Positions 6,626 to 12,510 of a DNA stretch of 12,510 nt are shown in pieces. This DNA is from G020348385 sp964580235. GTDB lineage: Bacteria; Acidobacteriota; Aminicenantia; Aminicenantales; Aminicenantaceae. Numbering within the stretch: the first letter of the stretch is position 1; the number at the start of each line of letters is the position of its first letter. The stretch is from contig CAZOJY010000106.1 of NCBI GenBank assembly GCA_964580235.1, positions 1 through 12,510 on the forward strand. The letters run 5' to 3'. The position numbers and the translations under genes are program-made. Under the pieces are notes generated by a model. It did not search any database, was not told the DNA's origin, and saw only the letters and a program-made list of their open reading frames with translations.

Positions 6626-9600
6626 TCAATTTAAGTCTTTAATGATCAGTTTTCTGTTCTTTTTCGTGTCTTCTATTTCCGGAATTTCTGGATCAGCATT
6701 TTTCCACAGCTCGAGGAATTTATCATAATTTTCAATCGCTTTTTGATTTTCTCCTCTCTTTTGATAAATCTTCCCCAGCCAGTAATAGCTCTTGGCATAG
6801 ATATCTCCCCACTGCAGGCGGCCTGACCTTAACTCGATAATTTTCTCATACTGTTTCTGAGCTTTTTCCAGGTCGTTTATTTTATTATAGGCAGCAGCCA
6901 AGGAATAAATATAGACGGCATGATCGTCCAAGGCTTCGTGTTGAAAAGACAGCAGAGAAATGGCCTTTGTGAAATTCTCGATGGCCATGGAATCTCTATT
7001 TTTATAAAACGCAATCATTCCCTCAAGAAAATGATAATATCTCATGTATTTTGGGATTTTTATGCTTTCAAGATAGCTCTTCATGAGGGTAGCGGTTTTT
7101 TCTGCCTCTTCGATTTTATTCATGCGAAGCAGGCAAAGTCCCCGGAGACGAAATGCGATTATTTTATCTTGATGGAATTTTAGTTCTGTTGCGATAAGCT
7201 CGGCCTGTTTTGAAGCTTCAAGCGCTTCTTTAAGGTGGTTCATCCTGAGGTTTACATAAGCCAAAAGATTCATAAAGGCCAGCTTATCTGATTTGAGCTG
7301 ATCTCTGTCAGCCTTTTTTATCGCAGTCAAGATTGCATTTTTGCACTCCTGGTATCGTCCCTGGGCGATGCGCAGGCTGAACAGCCAGAGCCTTCCAAAA
7401 AATTTTGCTATCGGGCTTTCACTATCGATTAACGAGCTGTAATATTTTTCAGCTTGATCAAGCTCATCCCGGATAAAATGAAAATGTCCCATCATTTCTT
7501 TTGCTTCGAGAAAGTCAGAATCGAGAGATAAAGCATTTTCGAATTCGACAAGCGAAAGATCATCATTTTTTTGATAAAAATAAATGATACCTTGATCCAA
7601 ATGAAAGTAAGCGGCCGCAGGAAAGTTGTCCTTGTTCGCCTTTATAAATTCCAGTGCCTTTCCATACTGCCCCTTCGCCCTATAAAACAGAAAGATATTA
7701 TCAATGGCCATAAGGGGATTCGTGTTCAGCACATTTTCAAATCTTGCTTGTGCCAAATCCCACTCTTCCATATTCCGATACAAAGCTCCCAGGTAGATGT
7801 TTGCATCCTCGTCATCTGGATAATTTTGAAGCATTTCCAGATAGATTTTTTTTGCATTTTTGTAAGATTCTTCCAGGATTGTCGAAGCCCAGCCTTCTAA
7901 AAGATATCGGTCTCTGAGAGAGACGTTGTCTTTCATGGATAACGCGGATCTTGCGTATTGCTTGGCCTCATCGATTTTCCCCAAATAATGATAGTTTTCG
8001 GATATTTGCCTGTATGCCAGCGCGAATTGCTTGTCCATTTCCACCGCATTTTCAAGAATTTCATTGCTCACCTGATAATTGCCTAAATAGTAATTCTCTT
8101 TTCCTTGGATATAGAACTTCAAAGCTTCGAGTGAGGGGGTGAGGATATCTCGTATGTCTTCATCCGAATCTGCAGCTATTTTGCTTCCTGCGATGTCCAA
8201 TCGGGATTTAACCCATGGGGTTATAGCATCTGCCGTATCGTAAAAAGTGAACTCTCCTTTCCCTTCGAATTGTCTGCTTATTAATTTTGCTGACATCACA
8301 TTTTTGAGCAAAACATCGACACGATACGTGTCATCTGCTTTGGTATAGTATCCATACAATATATGATTCGTTCCTGCCCGAATTGCCACTTTTTTTAAAT
8401 CCTCTGAAGAATAATGTCTTTTTTCGAGCAGGTTCAGATTTTCGAGAATACTGTAAAGGCTGTCGCTGGGCAGAACCTTGATTAAGCTGGATTGTTGAAG
8501 ATCAGAGATTATCAAAATGGATAACCCCATTCTCCATTCATCTAGGTTCTCGTCACCTGTGTGGTTCTCAAAAAACATCACACCAACCGGTATTTTCCCC
8601 TGCTCTTGTGTAAGGGGAATGATTGGCTTCTTTCGGCCCACTAATAAATAAATCCCTATCGCAATCACCAAAATAATGGGGGCAAGATACAAAATCCTCG
8701 GGATTTTTTTTATTTCTTTCCGGGAACTATAAACCTGAGACTCTGCTTCATGAGCCTTTAAATCTTCAAGAATTTCCTCCACATTTTGGTATCTTTTATC
8801 CCTGTTCTTCTCCAGGCATTTCAGGATGATGCTGTCGAGAAAAGGAGGAATTTGGGATCTGATTTCTGAGGGACAGGGCGGTTTTTTGTGGATGTGCATA
8901 TCCACATAGTCGTCCAGAGTATCTGCTTCAAAGGGGCGTTTGCTCGTAAGCATTTCGAACAGGATAATGCCCAGTGAGTATATGTCAGATCGTTTATCGA
9001 CTTCTGCACCCTTTGCCTGTTCAGGGGAAATGTAAGCGGGGGTTCCGATGACTTTTTTTTCCCGGACAGCATCATGTGCTTCCAGGGATCTCGCCACTCC
9101 AAAATCCATGATATAGACTTTCCCCTCGCTGTCGAGCATGATGTTGTGCGGCTTGAGGTCGAGATGAATGATATTTTTTTGGTGTGCGGCCTTGAGCCCG
9201 TCACAAATCTGTTTGGTTATGCTGATCGCGGTGGGGATGCTGAGTGTTCCGGAAGTCAGAATAAGCTCTTTGAGGTCATGTCCCTTGATATAGTCCATAG
9301 AAATGAATTTGATATCATTCACATCTCCTAGGTCATGGATTCGTATCACGTTCTCGTGAGATATAGATCGTGATAACAGAGTCTCTTCTTTGAAGCGCTG
9401 GATAAACCGGGGATTAGATGAGTAAGCAGATCGAATCATCTTGAGGGCAACAGTGATGCCCAGCTCCAGGTCATCGGCTTTGTAGACACGGCCCATTCCT
9501 CCGCAGCCGATTTCCTCGATTATTCGGTAGCGGGGGCCAAATTTATCGCCGGGTGAGAATCCGAGGTGGTCGTCTGAAATTTCATCGAAAGGAGGTGTGT

Positions 9601-9718
9601 AGGTTATTGTGCCGGCTTTTTCAACGACGAGATGTCCGCATCTGCTGCAAAATTGGCTGTCATCCGTAATGCGGGAATGACAGTACGGGCATTGAAGGGT
9701 CTTGTCTTTGTCTCCCAT
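6626..9718 (-). CDS. Membrane Ser/Thr protein kinase with zinc ribbon, TolB-N-like domain and TPR repeats
   Basis: A 1030-aa modular signalling protein. Residues 10-27 form a zinc ribbon (CPYC and CSRC: C10, C13, C24, C27). A PknB-type (Hanks) kinase domain spans about 62-323: glycine loop GCGGMG (71-76), ATP lysine K93, helix-C E112, catalytic loop HLDLKPHN with D187, K189 and N192, DFG 205-207 and GTPAYISPEQ (225-234). The usual HRD is HLD, so it lacks the arginine used in classical activation-loop control. A single TM helix (about 342-361) predicts a cytosolic kinase and an external C-terminal half. Residues of about 375-510 resemble the TolB-N/FlgO-like domain (VGVMFFENHTGD), and about 530-1005 are TPR-like helical repeats. 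Likely role: phosphorylation in response to envelope or protein-protein signals. The start is fixed by an in-frame TAA four codons upstream and by C10 downstream. There is no Shine-Dalgarno, and the promoter abuts the ATG. Confidence 0.9.
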   Translation of the reverse strand: MGDKDKTLQCPYCHSRITDDSQFCSRCGHLVVEKAGTITYTPPFDEISDDHLGFSPGDKFGPRYRIIEEIGCGGMGRVYKADDLELGITVALKMIRSAYSSNPRFIQRFKEETLLSRSISHENVIRIHDLGDVNDIKFISMDYIKGHDLKELILTSGTLSIPTAISITKQICDGLKAAHQKNIIHLDLKPHNIMLDSEGKVYIMDFGVARSLEAHDAVREKKVIGTPAYISPEQAKGAEVDKRSDIYSLGIILFEMLTSKRPFEADTLDDYVDMHIHKKPPCPSEIRSQIPPFLDSIILKCLEKNRDKRYQNVEEILEDLKAHEAESQVYSSRKEIKKIPRILYLAPIILVIAIGIYLLVGRKKPIIPLTQEQGKIPVGVMFFENHTGDENLDEWRMGLSILIISDLQQSSLIKVLPSDSLYSILENLNLLEKRHYSSEDLKKVAIRAGTNHILYGYYTKADDTYRVDVLLKNVMSAKLISRQFEGKGEFTFYDTADAITPWVKSRLDIAGSKIAADSDEDIRDILTPSLEALKFYIQGKENYYLGNYQVSNEILENAVEMDKQFALAYRQISENYHYLGKIDEAKQYARSALSMKDNVSLRDRYLLEGWASTILEESYKNAKKIYLEMLQNYPDDEDANIYLGALYRNMEEWDLAQARFENVLNTNPLMAIDNIFLFYRAKGQYGKALEFIKANKDNFPAAAYFHLDQGIIYFYQKNDDLSLVEFENALSLDSDFLEAKEMMGHFHFIRDELDQAEKYYSSLIDSESPIAKFFGRLWLFSLRIAQGRYQECKNAILTAIKKADRDQLKSDKLAFMNLLAYVNLRMNHLKEALEASKQAELIATELKFHQDKIIAFRLRGLCLLRMNKIEEAEKTATLMKSYLESIKIPKYMRYYHFLEGMIAFYKNRDSMAIENFTKAISLLSFQHEALDDHAVYIYSLAAAYNKINDLEKAQKQYEKIIELRSGRLQWGDIYAKSYYWLGKIYQKRGENQKAIENYDKFLELWKNADPEIPEIEDTKKNRKLIIKDLN

Positions 9719-9726
9719 CGTTAATA

Positions 9727-9755
9727 TTTATATAGGCAAAAACGGTCGAAGTCAA
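9727..9755 (-). promoter_or_regulatory. Promoter of the kinase gene, predicted leaderless transcript
   Basis: TTGACT (9755-9750), a 17-base spacer and TATAAA (9732-9727) give a near-consensus sigma70 promoter. The expected transcription start (about 9720) is within one or two bases of the ATG at 9718, and no ribosome binding site exists between. The mRNA would therefore begin at or next to the start codon. Confidence 0.55.
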
Positions 9756-9918
9756 TCCTTCTAATGCTGTCTTATTCTGTCTTGTTGCTCTCCTTTGAGA
9801 TAAATCTGTGCCACTCATCCTCCTTTATAACTAAATCCGGGATGAAACTCAACCAAAAGGCCAGAAAATCAGACTATTGCAAAAAAGGAAGCGTGTTCGG
9901 CGAAAGCCAAAGAGATGA

Positions 9919-9947
9919 TTGACAGAGAATTTTTTCAATGAGAAAAT
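9919..9947 (+). promoter_or_regulatory. Weak candidate promoter for the GH95 gene
   Basis: A perfect TTGACA (9919-9924) is followed 17 bases later by GAAAAT (9942-9947), only a 4/6 match to the -10 consensus. It would give a leader of about 58 nt before the ATG at 10012. The rest of the divergent spacer 9756-10011 shows no gene; it contains a short direct repeat (TGTCTT at 9769 and 9779). Confidence 0.25.
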
Positions 9948-10011
9948 GAGTCGATACCGGGCCGTTCAGATTTAGACGCAAAAGTGTAATTTTTATAAAA
10001 AGGAAAAAAAC

Positions 10012-12510
10012 ATGAGACCCAAAATTCTCAAAACCAGGTCCAATCTGAAAATTTGCTTGATAACGAGCCTGTTTTTTCTGATTTTTTCTTTGGCATGTGT
10101 CGAAAAAAAGGGCAAAAGAAGAATGTCCGGGGAAATGAACCCTACAACCCTTTTGTGGTACACGCATCCTGCTGATAAATGGGAAAATGCTTTGCCTGTT
10201 GGAAACGGGAGATTGGGGGCCATGGTTTTTGGCAGAACAGATGAGGAAAAGATCCAGTTCAACGAAGAAACCTATTGGTCAGGAGGCCCGTATTCGCAGA
10301 CCGTCAAGGGGGGATACAAGGCCCTTCCGGAGATCCAAAAACTCATTTTTCAAGGAAAATACATCCATGCTCATAAACTTTTTGGCCGGCATTTGATGGG
10401 TTATCCTGTGGAACAGCAAAAATACCAGTCCTTCGGAGATTTGATCCTCAGGTTTTTAAGGGACGGCGATGTGACGGGCTATGTCCACCGGTTGAACCTC
10501 GATGAGGCCATCGTTACCACAGAATATGAACAAGGGAATGTGCGTTTTAAGCGGGAGGTGTTTGTGTCTCCTGTCGATCAGGTTATTGTAGTCAGATTGA
10601 CGGCTGATCGAGCAGGAAGTTTATCCTTTGTGGCCAATTTGCGGGGATACAGGAATAATGCCCATTCCAATTATGCCACAGATTATTTCCGAATGGATGG
10701 GTACGGCACGGATGGGCTGTCACTTGAAGGAAAGTCTGCCGATTACCTGGGAGTGGAGGGGAAAATCCGCTACATGGGGCGGGTCAAAGCCAAGGCAGAA
10801 GGAGGGCAAATAAAGGTCGATGATACGGATTTGATTGTTAAAGATGCGGATGCCGTCACGCTGTACATCGCTGCAGCTACGAATTTTAAAAACTATAAGG
10901 ATGTCAGTGCAAATCCTGTTCAGAGAGTTGAACAGGTGCTACATGCGCTTGAAGGCAAATCCTATGATGAAATCAAAGACGCTCATAGGAAAGAGCACCA
11001 GAGATTATTCAGGAGGGTTTCCGTGGATTTTGGGTCGCTTCCGGATTCTTTCCTGCCGACAGATGAAAGGATAAAAAAATTTGATGGACGGAATGATCCC
11101 GATCTGGCAGCCTTATGCTTTCAATACGGTCGGTACATGCTGATCTCGTCCTCCCGGCCCGGCACTCAACCCGCCAATCTTCAGGGGATTTGGAACAAAG
11201 ATATGAATCCCTCTTGGGATTCCAAATACACCACCAACATCAACACAGAGATGAATTACTGGCCGGCAGAGGTGGGAAATCTGAGTGAGTGCGCAGAACC
11301 GCTGTTTTTGATGATCGAAGAATTGACAGACCAGGGGAAAGATGTGGCAAGAGAGCACTATGGTGCTAAAGGCTGGGTGTATCATCAGAACACCGATATC
11401 TGGCGGGTGGCCGCCCCGATGGACGGCCCGGATTGGGGAGCTTTCACCACAGGAGGGGCTTGGTTGTGCACACATCTTTGGGAGCATTATCTTTACACCG
11501 GAGACAAAAAATTCCTGGAACGGGTATATCCTGTGCTCAAAGGCTGTGTGACATTTTTTCTGGATTTTTTGGTGGAACATCCCAAGTATGGATGGTTAGT
11601 CACAAATCCCTCCACGTCCCCTGAAAATTTTCCAGACCGGCCAGGCAATGATGCATTTTATGATGAAGTCTGTGCCTGGATGAGTCCGGGGACAACGATA
11701 TGTGCGGGCTCGACTATCGATATGCAGATCCTGAGGGATTTGTTCGGCTATGTCGCGGAGGCTTCCGAAATTCTGGGCCTTGATCAGGATTTCAGGGAAC
11801 AGGTGCTGGCAGTCCGCGCAAAGCTTGCACCCATGCAGATCGGTCAAGCAGGTGACCTGCAGGAATGGCTGGATGGTTGGGGCCAAAAAGAGAAAAGCCA
11901 TCGCCATATTTCCTCTCTTTATGGCCTTTACCCTGGGAACCAAATTTCTTCTCAAAAAACGCCTGCATTGGCCGAAGGAGCAAGAGCTGTTTTGAACCAG
12001 CGAGGCTTGACTGGAAATGGCTGGGCCTCGGCATGGAAAATGGCCTGTTGGGCCCGATTGTATAATGCCCCTAAAGCAATGGAAAATTTTAACTTTTATA
12101 TCCACAATTACTGCTTTGACAGCCTTTTTGCTATCTGTTCCCGGGCACTGCAGGTTGACGGGCTGTTCGGAATATCGGCAGCGGTTGCTGAAATGCTCTG
12201 CCAGTCCCATGAGGAGGAAATCCATCTTCTTCCCGCATTACCTGATTCCTGGAAAAAAGGTTTTGTGCGGGGGCTAAGAGCGAGGGGAGGATTTGAATTG
12301 GATATCCGATGGGACAGAGGTCTTCTGAAATCGGCCAAAATCCTTTCCCTTTTCGGGAATACCTGCCGGATTCGGGCCTCTTCACCCGTGGAAGTTTTTT
12401 TGAACGGGCAGAGATTGGAAATCAAATCTCTAGGTGAAAATCTTGTCGGATTTGATACGGAAGCGGGCAAAGTTTATGTCGGGCTTAATACTGAGTACGC
12501 ATATAGCCAA
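10012..12510 (+). CDS. GH95-family alpha-L-fucosidase-type lipoprotein, 3' end cut by the window
   Basis: An uninterrupted frame of 833 codons, still open at the window edge. GH95 enzymes are inverting glycosidases that mainly release terminal alpha-1,2-linked L-fucose (some act on L-galactose). ALPVGNGRLGAMV (about 61-73) opens the N-terminal beta domain; the (alpha/alpha)6 barrel covers about 330-740. Residues matching those known in Bifidobacterium AfcA are present: N409 and N411 (TTNINTEMNYWP), the general acid E538 (NPSTSPENF), H630 and H632 (SHRHISSLYGLYPG) and D716 (QVDGLFG). The N terminus has a hydrophobic run ending FSLAC29, a plausible lipobox, so the enzyme is probably lipid-anchored. 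The start ATG has AAAAGGA seven bases upstream. GH95 proteins are usually about 750-850 aa, so little is likely missing. It is divergent from the kinase gene. Linkage specificity cannot be read from sequence. Confidence 0.92.
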   Translation, partial: MRPKILKTRSNLKICLITSLFFLIFSLACVEKKGKRRMSGEMNPTTLLWYTHPADKWENALPVGNGRLGAMVFGRTDEEKIQFNEETYWSGGPYSQTVKGGYKALPEIQKLIFQGKYIHAHKLFGRHLMGYPVEQQKYQSFGDLILRFLRDGDVTGYVHRLNLDEAIVTTEYEQGNVRFKREVFVSPVDQVIVVRLTADRAGSLSFVANLRGYRNNAHSNYATDYFRMDGYGTDGLSLEGKSADYLGVEGKIRYMGRVKAKAEGGQIKVDDTDLIVKDADAVTLYIAAATNFKNYKDVSANPVQRVEQVLHALEGKSYDEIKDAHRKEHQRLFRRVSVDFGSLPDSFLPTDERIKKFDGRNDPDLAALCFQYGRYMLISSSRPGTQPANLQGIWNKDMNPSWDSKYTTNINTEMNYWPAEVGNLSECAEPLFLMIEELTDQGKDVAREHYGAKGWVYHQNTDIWRVAAPMDGPDWGAFTTGGAWLCTHLWEHYLYTGDKKFLERVYPVLKGCVTFFLDFLVEHPKYGWLVTNPSTSPENFPDRPGNDAFYDEVCAWMSPGTTICAGSTIDMQILRDLFGYVAEASEILGLDQDFREQVLAVRAKLAPMQIGQAGDLQEWLDGWGQKEKSHRHISSLYGLYPGNQISSQKTPALAEGARAVLNQRGLTGNGWASAWKMACWARLYNAPKAMENFNFYIHNYCFDSLFAICSRALQVDGLFGISAAVAEMLCQSHEEEIHLLPALPDSWKKGFVRGLRARGGFELDIRWDRGLLKSAKILSLFGNTCRIRASSPVEVFLNGQRLEIKSLGENLVGFDTEAGKVYVGLNTEYAYSQ

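Noticed and set aside
9657..9818. Possible short upstream frame on the minus strand starting at ATG 9818 (53 codons) and overlapping the kinase start.
   Set aside because: AAAGGAGG directly abuts the ATG, leaving no spacing, the frame differs from the kinase, and it lies upstream of the predicted transcription start.
9994..9999. TATAAA on the plus strand just ahead of the GH95 start.
   Set aside because: It would start transcription inside the ribosome site at 10001-10004 and has no partner -35 box.

Overview
The window looks like a scaffold from a short-read metagenome or draft assembly of a free-living bacterium, probably Gram-negative. Export signals on four of the seven proteins, a TPR-rich transmembrane Ser/Thr kinase with a TolB-N-like domain, M28 peptidase, HutI-type amidohydrolases and a GH95 fucosidase together resemble Acidobacteriota or Aminicenantota ('Candidatus Aminicenantes'). 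That placement is an inference from gene content, not a marker-gene result. A run of 100 N sits at 2081-2180 and is flanked by two identical 55-bp copies, so the gap is very probably a scaffolding artefact rather than missing sequence.

Layout: 1-147 holds three tandem REP-like hairpin units. On the minus strand, read right to left, come: (i) a leaderless gene for a zinc-ribbon / Ser-Thr kinase / TM / TolB-N / TPR protein (9718-6626); (ii) a 114-aa protein of unknown function (6550-6206) followed by a radical SAM/SPASM enzyme (6163-5078), which appear to have their own promoter right behind the kinase gene; (iii) an exported HutI-like amidohydrolase (4810-3554) overlapping by 4 bp a second exported amidohydrolase paralogue that has lost its metal ligands (3557-2196); and (iv) an exported M28 metallopeptidase with a PA-like domain (1944-148). 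On the plus strand, divergent from the kinase, a GH95 alpha-L-fucosidase-type lipoprotein starts at 10012 and runs off the window end.

How they may work together: the two amidohydrolases and the M28 peptidase all carry export signals and lie in one direction, which suggests envelope degradation of peptides or peptide-like amides. The enzyme/pseudoenzyme overlap suggests a co-translated heteromer. The 114-aa protein plus radical SAM/SPASM enzyme is the best candidate for an undescribed system: a possible precursor and its maturase, or a protein-modification pair, next to a membrane signalling kinase. GH95 points to fucose-containing glycan use. No tRNA, rRNA, CRISPR array, transposase or phage gene was seen.
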